Source of the DNA: UBA2227 sp036677505
GTDB taxonomy: Bacteria; Bacillota_I; Bacilli_A; Erysipelotrichales; Erysipelotrichaceae
DNA length: 6,808 nucleotides
Direction: 5' to 3'
NCBI GenBank assembly: GCA_036677505.1
Contig: JAVBWK010000040.1
Location: 1-6,808 of the forward strand
The notes beneath the pieces were generated by a model. The model did not search any database. It saw only the letters and a list, made by a program, of their open reading frames with translations, and was not told the origin of the DNA. Made by a program: the position numbers and the translations under genes. Position 1 is the first letter of the stretch; each line of letters begins with the position of its first letter. This document shows positions 1-6,671 of the stretch, piece by piece.

Positions 1-2
1 AC

Positions 3-83
3 AATCACAAACGAATCAAACTCAAACTAAAAGGACTGAGTCCAGTTCAATTCCGGCTTCAGTCCAGTTATAGTTATGCTTAA
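3..83 (+). CDS. IS3-family transposase (OrfB, rve integrase type), C-terminal end only
   Basis: Frame 3 is open from the window edge to TAA at 81-83 and encodes 26 residues, starting NHKRIKLKLKGLSPVQFR and ending in a short Ser/Tyr-rich tail. The string RIKLKLKGLSPVQFR is the familiar C-terminal signature of IS3/IS150 OrfB transposases, where a YN(N/H)xRI..KLKG(L/M)SP(V)xYR stretch closes the DDE integrase domain. The catalytic DDE residues would lie to the left and cannot be checked, so it is unknown whether the element is intact. The gene runs convergently towards the helicase. The call rests on this short motif and on the IS-like terminal repeat directly after it. Confidence 0.75.
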   Translation, partial: NHKRIKLKLKGLSPVQFRLQSSYSYA

Positions 84-87
84 GTCA

Positions 88-114
88 TATGTCTACTATT
101 TGGGGTTCACTTCA
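88..114 (+). repeat. Probable right terminal inverted repeat (IRR) of the IS3-family element
   Basis: These bases follow the transposase stop by a few nucleotides and end in CA, the expected terminal dinucleotide for an IS3 element. The complementary strand starts TGAAGTGAACCCC. The matching left repeat is outside the window, so the inverted repeat itself is not demonstrated. The three or four bases after 114 (AATC) would be the target duplication if the boundary is right. Confidence 0.55.
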
Positions 115-128
115 AATCCGGTCTTTTT

Positions 129-1700
129 TTAACGTCTTTCTCTGGATTCGATGGTTTCGATGATGACTTTATGATTACCGCCCATTTTTTTCAGACGTTG
201 AATCACTTTAGGTTCTATATGAGATGCTACTTCGACCATCGTCGAATTTCGGCTGATTTTTATCTTTCCGACCAAGGAAGGATCGATTCCGCACAGTAAT
301 TCGGTATTTTTCAGTATTTTAATGGCACTGATTCCCTGGCGCTCGCCGATATTGATGGAATATGCGCGATACTGACGTACTTGAGGTTTTTTAGTCACTT
401 TGATTTCTGAGAAGCTGTTTTTGGATACCTGTTGCATCAACAGCACTTTCAAAAGATGATCTTTATCCATCCCGCTGTCGGTGATCATTTGAAAAATCTG
501 TTCGATCGTTGCCGGAATCGTTTTTTCGGTTTGCTGCTCAAGCACTTTTTTGATCTGATTGAGCTGGATATGGTCAAGATCCTCTTGAGTAGGCAAGGGC
601 ATGACTTTGGCAGTAAGGCGGTTGAAACGGACCAGATTGTCCCAGGCGCGCCGCTGATTGACGGATACGATCGTGATGGCCTGGCCTTTGCTTCCGGCTC
701 TGCCGGTACGGCCGATCCGATGGATATAATACTCATCGTCCTGAGGAAGATCGAAATTGATGACCATTTCCAAGGAGTCGACGTCAATTCCGCGTGCAGC
801 CACATCGGTGGCAATCAAAAAGCGGATTGTCTGCTTCTTAAATTTATTCATGACGACTGTGCGCATTTCCTGTTTCATATCGCCATGGATCGCCGCAGCA
901 TCCAGATGATTTTTCTGAAGCAGCTCCGTTAAATCGTCGACCATTTTCTTCGTGTTACAGAAAATCATGGCTTGAGAAGGCTGATAAAGAGCGATCAGCT
1001 GTAACAAAAGATCCGTTTTATACGGCTGAGGTACTTCATAGACCATCTGTTCGATGGAATCCAGTGTTTTCATCTTCGGAGAGATGGTGATATGCTGAGG
1101 ATTTTTCATGTAATTCTCGGTGATATCTAAAATTGCCTTAGGCATCGTCGCCGAAAAAAGGGCAGTCGTCCGGTTCTCGGGAATCGATTTTAAGATTTCT
1201 TCGATTTCTTCTTTGAATCCCATCTGCAACATCTCATCTGCTTCATCAAGCACCAGGTAACTCAAATGTTCAAAACGAAGGGTTTTTCGGCGGATATGGT
1301 CTTGGATGCGTCCGGGAGTGCCGACGATGATATCGCCGCCTTTTTTCAACTCTCGGATCTGAAAGTCAATGGGCTGGCCGCCATAGATGGCTACCGTGCG
1401 GATGCCATCTGTAAACTTTGTATATTCACGGATCTGTTCAACGATCTGCATGGCAAGTTCGCGGGTCGGAGATAAGATCAGTGCCTGCGGTCGTTTGTGA
1501 TCGGTCGGTACGCACTGTGCCAATATCGGCAGTGCAAAGGCGGCAGTTTTGCCGGTTCCGGTCTGGCTTTGTCCGATGATGTCCTGACCGTTGATCAAGG
1601 CTGGGATCGTCATCTGTTGTATCGCAGTTGCTTCAATATAGTTGCAACTTTCAATGGCTCTTAACAGGTTATCGGGTAGGTTAAATTCACTAAATTTCAT
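129..1700 (-). CDS. DEAD-box ATP-dependent RNA helicase with DbpA-type RNA-binding domain
   Basis: A 523-residue cytoplasmic RNA helicase that uses ATP to unwind or remodel short RNA duplexes. All core motifs are present: Q motif around Gln28, motif I SQTGTGKT (45-52), Ia PTREL (78-82), Ib TPGR (128-131), II DEAD (152-155), III SAT (183-185), V ATDVAARGID (297-306) and VI HRIGRTGR (327-334). After a helical linker, residues 444-518 (from YRAYSINIGE on) look like the RRM-fold DbpA RNA-binding domain, which in DbpA/YxiN directs the enzyme to 23S rRNA. Ribosome assembly or mRNA turnover (CshA/DeaD-like) is therefore the likely role; the exact subfamily is not certain. The start at 1700 (MKFSEFNLP) is chosen because an upstream in-frame ATG at 1763 lies inside the -10 box and would precede the transcript start. 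The Shine-Dalgarno is weak (AAAGTGAG). The gene is monocistronic and divergent from the importer operon; an IS end lies 14 bases past its stop. Confidence 0.95.
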   Translation of the reverse strand: MKFSEFNLPDNLLRAIESCNYIEATAIQQMTIPALINGQDIIGQSQTGTGKTAAFALPILAQCVPTDHKRPQALILSPTRELAMQIVEQIREYTKFTDGIRTVAIYGGQPIDFQIRELKKGGDIIVGTPGRIQDHIRRKTLRFEHLSYLVLDEADEMLQMGFKEEIEEILKSIPENRTTALFSATMPKAILDITENYMKNPQHITISPKMKTLDSIEQMVYEVPQPYKTDLLLQLIALYQPSQAMIFCNTKKMVDDLTELLQKNHLDAAAIHGDMKQEMRTVVMNKFKKQTIRFLIATDVAARGIDVDSLEMVINFDLPQDDEYYIHRIGRTGRAGSKGQAITIVSVNQRRAWDNLVRFNRLTAKVMPLPTQEDLDHIQLNQIKKVLEQQTEKTIPATIEQIFQMITDSGMDKDHLLKVLLMQQVSKNSFSEIKVTKKPQVRQYRAYSINIGERQGISAIKILKNTELLCGIDPSLVGKIKISRNSTMVEVASHIEPKVIQRLKKMGGNHKVIIETIESRERR

Positions 1701-1716
1701 GGTTGTCTCACTTTCA

Positions 1717-1737
1717 AAGCGACCTTTTGGGTCGCTT
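1717..1737 (-). promoter_or_regulatory. Hairpin in the helicase mRNA leader
   Basis: On the minus strand AAGCGACC, loop CAAAA and GGTCGCTT form a perfect 8-bp stem in the predicted leader of about 55 nt, 16 bases before the start codon and just upstream of the weak Shine-Dalgarno. It has no following U-tract, so it is not a terminator. It could tune translation or stabilise the mRNA 5' end. The structure is visible; its function is inferred. Confidence 0.55.
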
Positions 1738-1761
1738 GGTATTTTATTCAAACACCGAGGC

Positions 1762-1790
1762 ATTGTATCATACTTTCAAGCGAATGTCAC
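1762..1790 (-). promoter_or_regulatory. Sigma-A-type promoter of the helicase gene
   Basis: On the minus strand the -35 is GTGACA (1785-1790, five of six) and the -10 is TACAAT (1762-1767, five of six), separated by exactly 17 bases. An extended TG element sits one base before the -10. Transcription should start near 1755, downstream of the in-frame ATG at 1763, which rules out the longer protein start. Confidence 0.8.
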
Positions 1791-1834
1791 ACATTTTGTA
1801 ATTATTTTAATTCATTAAACGGACTTCTCTTTGA

Positions 1835-1863
1835 TTGACTTTGAAAATGATAGGTTATAAAAT
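1835..1863 (+). promoter_or_regulatory. Sigma-A-type promoter of the BMP lipoprotein gene
   Basis: TTGACT (1835-1840) and TAAAAT (1858-1863) are spaced by 17 bases, each with one mismatch to consensus. The predicted start near 1870 leaves a leader of about 32 nt, too short for a riboswitch. The -35 box is 44 bases from the -35 of the divergent helicase promoter. Confidence 0.78.
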
Positions 1864-1889
1864 AGAATAAGCAGGATAACTGCGACAAT

Positions 1890-1894
1890 GGAGG
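1890..1894 (+). promoter_or_regulatory. Ribosome binding site deciding the lipoprotein start
   Basis: GGAGG lies 7 bases before ATG 1902 and only 4 before the in-frame TTG at 1899. The spacing favours the ATG, giving MKKLL rather than MMKKLL. Confidence 0.85.
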
Positions 1895-1901
1895 AAATTT
1901 G

Positions 1902-2978
1902 ATGAAGAAATTACTGATTTTACTTGCTGTCGTCCTTGCGTTAGGATTGGCTGCTTGTACACCGCCGGAAGAAGAGGAAACTTTCGAGTTAGCCTTGATC
2001 ACTGACGTCGGAACGATCGATGACAAATCCTTTAACCAAGGCGCATGGGAAGGCTTGAAACAATATGCTGAAGAAAAAGGCATCAGTTACAAGTACTATC
2101 AACCGACTGACAAAAGCACAGATGCTTATGTCGCTGCGATCGACTTAGCTGTTGAAAACGGCGCAAAAGTCATCGTTACTCCGGGATTCTTGTTTGAACC
2201 GGCAATTTTCAAGGCTCAGGACATGCATCCGGATGTAAAATTCGTTTTATTGGATGGTTTCCCGCAAGACGGAACCTACACAGAGTTCAGAATTGAAGAC
2301 AATGTTTACTCGATTTTCTACGCTGAAGAACAAGTTGGCTTCTTGGCCGGTTATGCCGCTGTCAAAGAAGGATTCACCAGCTTAGGCTTTATGGGTGGTA
2401 TGGCTGTACCGGCTGTTGTCCGTTTCGGTTACGGCTTTGTCCAAGGGGTTAACTATGCGGCTGCCGAACTGGGCGTCAATGTTACTCTGAAGTACAAGTA
2501 TTTGGGCGGTTTCGGTCCGTCACCTGATTATCAAACCGAGGCTGCTACCTGGTTCCAGGGCGGCGTTGAAGTAATCTTCGCTGCTGCCGGCGGTGCAGGT
2601 AACTCGGTCATGGCTGCTGCCGAAGCAAACAACGGTAAAGTCATCGGTGTCGATATCGACCAAAAGGGCGAATCCACCACAGTCATTACCTCGGCTCTTA
2701 AAGGCTTGGGAGTTTCCGTTTATGATGCATTGACTGACTACTATGCAGGCAATTTCAAGGGCGGTCAATCCGTGTCCTTGGGTGTTGAAGTAGACGGTGT
2801 CAGCTTACCGAACGATTTCTCGCGTTTCACAACTTTCAATAAAGCTATGTATGACGCAATCTTCGCTAAACTGGTTGCTAACACAGACAATATCCGTACA
2901 AACATCAAAAAGGATACCGACGTTACTTCGGCATCTGAATTACCGGTTACCAACGTAACTGTTGAAGTCATCGGATAA
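1902..2978 (+). CDS. BMP/PnrA-family substrate-binding lipoprotein of a nucleoside-type ABC importer
   Basis: A 358-residue extracytoplasmic solute receptor anchored by lipid. The N-terminus has a KK charge, a Leu/Ala/Val core and the lipobox LAAC, with Cys19 as the lipidated residue, followed by an acidic tether (PPEEEE). The mature part begins with the family hallmark DVGTIDDKSFNQGAWEG (35-51). Further family segments are GFMGGMAVPAVVRFGYGF (162-179), AAAGGAGNSVM (227-237) and GVDIDQ (249-254), whose Asp251 matches the position of a ligand-contacting Asp in PnrA by recollection. Family members (TmpC/PnrA, BmpA, NupN) bind purine or other nucleosides, but some relatives bind riboflavin, so the exact substrate is inferred. 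It lies first in the order receptor, ATPase, permease, permease, as in nupNOPQ. It ends in TAATAA, and a terminator separates it from the ATPase gene. Length is normal for the family. Confidence 0.93.
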   Translation: MKKLLILLAVVLALGLAACTPPEEEETFELALITDVGTIDDKSFNQGAWEGLKQYAEEKGISYKYYQPTDKSTDAYVAAIDLAVENGAKVIVTPGFLFEPAIFKAQDMHPDVKFVLLDGFPQDGTYTEFRIEDNVYSIFYAEEQVGFLAGYAAVKEGFTSLGFMGGMAVPAVVRFGYGFVQGVNYAAAELGVNVTLKYKYLGGFGPSPDYQTEAATWFQGGVEVIFAAAGGAGNSVMAAAEANNGKVIGVDIDQKGESTTVITSALKGLGVSVYDALTDYYAGNFKGGQSVSLGVEVDGVSLPNDFSRFTTFNKAMYDAIFAKLVANTDNIRTNIKKDTDVTSASELPVTNVTVEVIG

Positions 2979-2984
2979 TAAACC

Positions 2985-3008
2985 AGACCGCTTCGGCGGT
3001 CTTTTTTT
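2985..3008 (+). terminator. Intrinsic terminator between lipoprotein and ATPase genes
   Basis: AGACCGC, loop TTCG and GCGGTCT form a 7-bp GC-rich stem closed by a stable C(UUCG)G tetraloop, followed by a run of seven T (3002-3008). It starts 6 bases after the lipoprotein stop. It should end most transcripts from the first promoter, with leakage into the downstream genes possible. Confidence 0.9.
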
Positions 3009-3055
3009 GTGTTTCAGGTAAAACGTTTATTTTGCCGATTTTCAAGGTGCAACCG

Positions 3056-3084
3056 TTTTCAACAAGGGTCAAATCGTGTATAAT
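3056..3084 (+). promoter_or_regulatory. Second promoter, in front of the ATPase-permease genes
   Basis: A perfect TATAAT (3079-3084) lies 17 bases after a weak -35, TTTTCA (3056-3061, four of six). Start would be near 3091, giving a leader of about 17 nt with AGGAG (3096-3100) seven bases before ATG 3108. Its place right after a strong terminator supports it being real. Confidence 0.7.
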
Positions 3085-3107
3085 CAAGGCAGTACAGGAG
3101 TGATCAC

Positions 3108-4655
3108 ATGGAATATGTCATTGAGATGTTAAACATCACAAAAGAGTTTCCCGGAATCATCGCCAACGATGATATAACGCTTCAAGTGAAAAAGGGGGAG
3201 ATTCATGCGCTGCTCGGTGAAAACGGAGCAGGGAAGTCGACACTGATGAGTGTATTGTTCGGACTTTACAAACCGGAAAAAGGGTTGATCAAAGTACGTG
3301 GCAAAGAAGTTAAAATCCACAATCCAAACGATGCCAATGTGTTGGGCATCGGAATGGTTCACCAGCATTTTAAACTCGTTCACAATTTTACCGTTTTGGA
3401 AAATATCGTGCTTGGCGTCGAAACCGTGAAAAACGGTATTTTGAAACTGGACGATGCCCGGGCTAAAATTGTTAATCTGAGCAAACAGTATAACCTGCGG
3501 ATTGAACCGGATGCCATTATCGAAGATATTTCTGTCGGAATGCAGCAACGTGTCGAAATCCTGAAAATGCTTTATCGTGATAATGATATTCTGATTTTCG
3601 ATGAGCCGACTGCCGTTTTGACACCGCAGGAGATCGACGAGCTGATGAAGATCATGAAGCGTCTGATTGAAGAAGGCAAATCAATTATTTTTATTACGCA
3701 TAAACTCAATGAAATCAAGGCCGTGGCTGACCGTGTCTCTGTTTTAAGAAAAGGCAAGTATATCGGTACGGTCGATGTGATCAATACGTCCAAAGAAGAA
3801 ATGTCTGAGATGATGGTCGGACGTAAAGTAATCTTTGATATCGAGAAAGCAGATGCGAAAATCGGAGAGAATATCCTGACGGTCAGAAATCTTTCCGTGC
3901 ATTCAAAGGTTCACGGAAAATCAGCCGTTAACGGTGTTTCATTCGACTTGCGCAAAGGCGAGATTTTATGTATTGCCGGCATTGAAGGCAACGGTCAGAC
4001 TGAATTGATTTATGCCTTGACAGGATTGCTGAAAGCCGATGGCGGTGAAGTATATTATAAGGGTGAGGAAATCACGCATAAGCCCATCCGTTACCGTAAC
4101 AGCCACGGTATTTCTCATATTCCGGAAGACAGACATAAACACGGTTTGGTATTGGATTACACGTTGGCGGAAAACTTGGTATTACAGACATATTTTCTGG
4201 ATAAATTTCAGAATAAGGGTTTTATCAATTTTAAAGCACGGTTAAAGAATGCGAAGAATATGATCGAGCAATATGATATCCGCAGCGGCGAAGGACCAAT
4301 CACGGTCGTTCGAAGCATGTCCGGCGGTAACCAGCAGAAAGCGATTGTTGCCAGGGAAGTCGAAAAAGACCCCGATGTCATCATTGCCGTTCAGCCGACA
4401 AGGGGTCTTGATGTCGGTGCGATTGAATACATCCACTCTCAGCTGATCAAACAGCGGGATATGGGAAGAGCCGTACTGCTAGTATCCTTGGAACTTTCTG
4501 AGGTTCTCGGTATCAGTGATCGTGTCCTGGTCATGTATGAAGGTGAAATCGTCGGTGAAGTTGATCCCAAGACAATCACCCAGCAGGAGTTGGGATTGTA
4601 TATGTCAGGTTCAAAGAGAGGAGCAGGTTATGAACGTAAAGAAGCTGTTGAGTAG
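3108..4655 (+). CDS. ABC importer ATPase with two nucleotide-binding domains (NupO/RbsA type)
   Basis: A 515-residue cytoplasmic ATPase that powers uptake. NBD1 has Walker A GENGAGKST (37-45), Q-loop Gln86, a variant signature SVGMQ (142-146), Walker B ILIFDEP (161-167) and switch His198. NBD2 has a degenerate Walker A GIEGNGQTE (291-299; Gln297 in place of Lys), a canonical signature SGGNQ (405-409), Gln429 (AVQPT) in place of the Walker B Glu, and Leu461 at the switch-His position. Pairing NBD1 Walker A with the NBD2 signature gives one competent ATP site; the other pair looks non-hydrolytic. This asymmetry is common in the sugar/nucleoside double-ATPase family. Length matches RbsA and NupO. 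AGGAG (3096-3100) supports the start. The last 26 bases overlap permease 1. Function as partner of the adjacent BMP receptor and two permeases follows from gene order. Confidence 0.95.
   Translation: MEYVIEMLNITKEFPGIIANDDITLQVKKGEIHALLGENGAGKSTLMSVLFGLYKPEKGLIKVRGKEVKIHNPNDANVLGIGMVHQHFKLVHNFTVLENIVLGVETVKNGILKLDDARAKIVNLSKQYNLRIEPDAIIEDISVGMQQRVEILKMLYRDNDILIFDEPTAVLTPQEIDELMKIMKRLIEEGKSIIFITHKLNEIKAVADRVSVLRKGKYIGTVDVINTSKEEMSEMMVGRKVIFDIEKADAKIGENILTVRNLSVHSKVHGKSAVNGVSFDLRKGEILCIAGIEGNGQTELIYALTGLLKADGGEVYYKGEEITHKPIRYRNSHGISHIPEDRHKHGLVLDYTLAENLVLQTYFLDKFQNKGFINFKARLKNAKNMIEQYDIRSGEGPITVVRSMSGGNQQKAIVAREVEKDPDVIIAVQPTRGLDVGAIEYIHSQLIKQRDMGRAVLLVSLELSEVLGISDRVLVMYEGEIVGEVDPKTITQQELGLYMSGSKRGAGYERKEAVE
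4619..4623 (+). promoter_or_regulatory. Ribosome binding site of permease 1, inside the ATPase gene
   Basis: AGGAG lies 6 bases before ATG 4630 within the final codons of the ATPase gene. It fixes the permease start there; the upstream part of the same open frame from 4516 reads in the wrong frame through ATPase coding sequence and lacks membrane character. Confidence 0.85.
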
Positions 4656-5715
4656 TCGGGCGTTTAAAAGCGTATCTGCTTCGGTATTTGCAATCTTATT
4701 CGGTCTGCTGATCGGATATATCATTTTACTTATCAGTAACCCGGCACAGGCAACCCGCGGATTCATCATCATCCTAAATGGCGGTTTCAATGGCGGATTA
4801 CGCGGTGTCGGCAATATGCTTCATAATGCCATGCCGATCATCCTGACCGGTCTTTCTGTCGGATTTGCCTTTAAGACAGGGCTGTTCAATATCGGTGCTT
4901 CCGGTCAGTTTATTCTCGGGGCTTTCACAGCCATTTATATCGGTGTAAAATGGACATTTATCCCAACTGAGTTCTTGTGGGTCGTTGCTGTTTTGGGTGC
5001 CATGGCAGCCGGGGCCTTGTGGGGTTCGATTGCCGGGATTTTAAAAGCTTTCAGAAACGTGAATGAAGTCATCACTTCGATCATGCTGAACTACATCGGT
5101 ATGTATCTGGTGAATTTTCTGGTCGTAAGCACAGTGTTTGATTTGACGAGAAATCAATCGCTTCCACCGACCAACGCTTATCTTCCCAGCGGCGGGATGA
5201 ATATCCTGTTTCCGTTTTCTTCGGCGAATATCAGTATCATCATCGCCATTGTTGTCGCATTCATCATGTATATCGTATTGGAAAAGACCACCTTCGGATT
5301 TGAATTGAAGGCTGTCGGATACAATCGGGAAGCCAGCCGGTATGTCGGTATCAACGAAAAAAGAAGTATCGTTCTTTCGATGATGATTGCCGGTGCTTTG
5401 GCCGGTCTGGGCGGGGGATTGGTGTATCTCTCCAATACCGGACGTCACATCGAAGTCGTAGATATTTTGGCTTCGGAAGGTTTCAGCGGTATCCCGGTTG
5501 CATTGCTTGGTTTATCCAATCCGATCGGTATCATTTTCTCAGGAATATTCGTCGGTCATATGAATATGGGCGGATTTTACATGCAGCGTCTTCGTTTTGT
5601 CCCTGAAGTCATTGATATCATGATTTCAATCATCATTTACTTCAGTGCGTTATCCCTGGCATTTAAGGCATTTATCGAAAATCTTTCCAAAAAGCTGGGA
5701 GGTAAAACACTATGA
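4630..5715 (+). CDS. ABC importer permease 1, BPD_transp_2 family (NupP-like)
   Basis: A 361-residue integral membrane subunit that forms half of the transport channel. After a short basic N-terminus (MNVKKLLSSR) a first membrane helix spans about 15-36. Further hydrophobic segments lie near 63-81, 86-106, 115-138, 146-170, 200-217, 247-268, 288-309 and 327-346, boundaries estimated by eye. Family motifs are GLFNIGASGQF (84-94), NEVITSIMLNYI (145-156), TFGFELKAVGYN (221-232) followed by ASRYVGI, and GALAGLGGG (255-263). The AVGYN..AS..VGI stretch probably forms the cytoplasmic coupling helix that meets the ATPase. It is longer than permease 2 because of its N-terminal helix, as in NupP compared with NupQ. 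The start overlaps the ATPase end by 26 bases and the stop TGA overlaps the next start, so the three genes are likely translationally coupled. Confidence 0.93.
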   Translation: MNVKKLLSSRAFKSVSASVFAILFGLLIGYIILLISNPAQATRGFIIILNGGFNGGLRGVGNMLHNAMPIILTGLSVGFAFKTGLFNIGASGQFILGAFTAIYIGVKWTFIPTEFLWVVAVLGAMAAGALWGSIAGILKAFRNVNEVITSIMLNYIGMYLVNFLVVSTVFDLTRNQSLPPTNAYLPSGGMNILFPFSSANISIIIAIVVAFIMYIVLEKTTFGFELKAVGYNREASRYVGINEKRSIVLSMMIAGALAGLGGGLVYLSNTGRHIEVVDILASEGFSGIPVALLGLSNPIGIIFSGIFVGHMNMGGFYMQRLRFVPEVIDIMISIIIYFSALSLAFKAFIENLSKKLGGKTL

Positions 5716-6671
5716 CCTTAAGTACATTTTATTTTCTTGTCCAGCAGACCATGTTTTACTCCATCCCATTGCTTATCGTTGCTTTGGGAGGCATGTATTC
5801 TGAGCGCAGCGGTGTTGTGAATATTGCTCTTGAAGGAATCATGATCATCGGTGCATTCGTCAGTCTGTTTTTCATGAACCGGATGCAGGCTTCGATGACC
5901 GGTCAGACACTGCTGATACTGGCTATGCTGATTGCTGCCGGTGTCGGAATGATGTTATCATTCTTTCATGCCTATGCATCGATCAATATGAAAGCCAATC
6001 AGGTCATCAGCGGTACAGCACTGAATCTGTTTGCTCCGGCCTTTGCGATTTTTACCGCTCGAATGATCATCGGTGTACAACAGGTCACTTTTGCCAATAC
6101 CTATCGGATTGCCGAAGTACCGTTGCTTTCATCCATCCCCATACTTGGTGATTTGTTATTCAAAAACACGTATATCACAACGTTTGTCGGATTTGCGATT
6201 TTAGTCATCGCTACCTTTGTTTTGTATAAAACGCGATTTGGATTGCGGCTTCGTGCCTGCGGTGAACATCCTCAGGCTGCAGATGCGGCCGGAGTCAATG
6301 TGAAAAGAATGCGATACACCGGTGTTTTGATATCCGGTGCATTGGCCGGTTTGGGCGGATTGGTGTTGATGGTTCCGGTTACGACGGCCTTTGACGGATC
6401 GGTTGGCGGTTATGGATTCTTGGCTTTGGCGGTATTAATATTCGGTCAGTGGCGTCCGGGACGGATCCTGTTTGCAGCATTCTTCTTTGGGCTGATGAAA
6501 ACTATTTCGGCGGCCTATACCGGGATACCGATCCTGTTGGCCTTAGGAATTCCGTCTTACGTATTTAAGATGATTCCGTATCTGGCAACGATCATCATTC
6601 TTACTTTCACCTCGAAGAAATCAGCGGCTCCCAAAGCTGCCGGTGAACCATACGACGCAGGCAAGCGATAA
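5712..6671 (+). CDS. ABC importer permease 2, BPD_transp_2 family (NupQ-like)
   Basis: A 319-residue membrane subunit expected to pair with permease 1 as the second half of the channel. The family signature ERSGVVNIALEGIMIIGAF (31-49) is near the N-terminus, followed by NQVISGTALNLFA (96-108), the coupling-helix region FGLRLRACGEHPQAADAAGV (176-195) and SGALAGLGG (208-216). About eight or nine hydrophobic segments can be seen (for example 17-28, 43-56, 66-86, 154-172, 203-221, 234-245, 252-265 and 286-300). The protein ends in a short polar, Lys-rich tail. The start ATG shares the ATGA overlap with the permease 1 stop, and GGGAGG (5697-5702) lies 9 bases upstream. No membrane-segment loss or frameshift is seen. 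It is the last gene of the importer operon and is followed by two hairpins. Confidence 0.93.
   Translation: MTLSTFYFLVQQTMFYSIPLLIVALGGMYSERSGVVNIALEGIMIIGAFVSLFFMNRMQASMTGQTLLILAMLIAAGVGMMLSFFHAYASINMKANQVISGTALNLFAPAFAIFTARMIIGVQQVTFANTYRIAEVPLLSSIPILGDLLFKNTYITTFVGFAILVIATFVLYKTRFGLRLRACGEHPQAADAAGVNVKRMRYTGVLISGALAGLGGLVLMVPVTTAFDGSVGGYGFLALAVLIFGQWRPGRILFAAFFFGLMKTISAAYTGIPILLALGIPSYVFKMIPYLATIIILTFTSKKSAAPKAAGEPYDAGKR

Larger units (their letters stand above)
1..114 (+). mobile_element. Right end of an IS3-family (IS150-like) insertion sequence, truncated by the window
   Basis: The left edge holds the end of a transposase gene (stop at 81-83) followed by about 30 bases that look like the right terminal inverted repeat, ending in CA at 113-114. 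Read inward from 114 the end begins TGAAGTGAACCCC and continues AAATAGTAGACA, which resembles the TG-starting, CCCC-containing ends of IS150-group elements as I remember them. The short gap between stop codon and element end is usual for IS3 elements. The left end and the target duplication lie outside the window. The boundary at 114 is inferred and could be off by a few bases. Confidence 0.72.

Noticed and set aside
33..65. Inverted repeat GGACTGA / TCAGTCC followed by TTTT on the minus strand, a possible helicase terminator
   Set aside because: The loop is 19 nt, the T-tract is short, and it lies inside the transposase coding end of an inserted IS, so it is unlikely to be a native terminator. 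It may still act weakly.
39..69. Nine-base direct repeat AGTCCAGTT (39-47 and 61-69)
   Set aside because: It falls within the transposase codons and is short; chance is sufficient.
432..932. Open frame of 166 codons on the plus strand
   Set aside because: It lies wholly antisense to conserved helicase motifs, has no ribosome site and no recognisable domain.
1864..1901. Possible purine or deoxyguanosine riboswitch ahead of the nucleoside-type importer
   Set aside because: The leader is only about 32 nt. It has just a 4-bp GCAG/CTGC inverted repeat (1871-1883) and none of the three-way-junction elements of purine aptamers. The second leader (3091-3107) is shorter still.
3017..3031. AAACGTTT palindrome (3021-3028) as a catabolite-control (cre) site
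   Set aside because: Only the central AAnCG core fits; the flanking TG and CA positions of the cre consensus do not match.
4039..4245. Open frame of 68 codons inside the ATPase gene
   Set aside because: It is an out-of-frame shadow of NBD2 with no ribosome site and no homology I can recognise.
4516..4629. N-terminal extension of permease 1 by 38 residues
   Set aside because: It overlaps the ATPase coding end in another frame, lacks a ribosome site, and the extension is not membrane-like; ATG 4630 has a well-spaced AGGAG.
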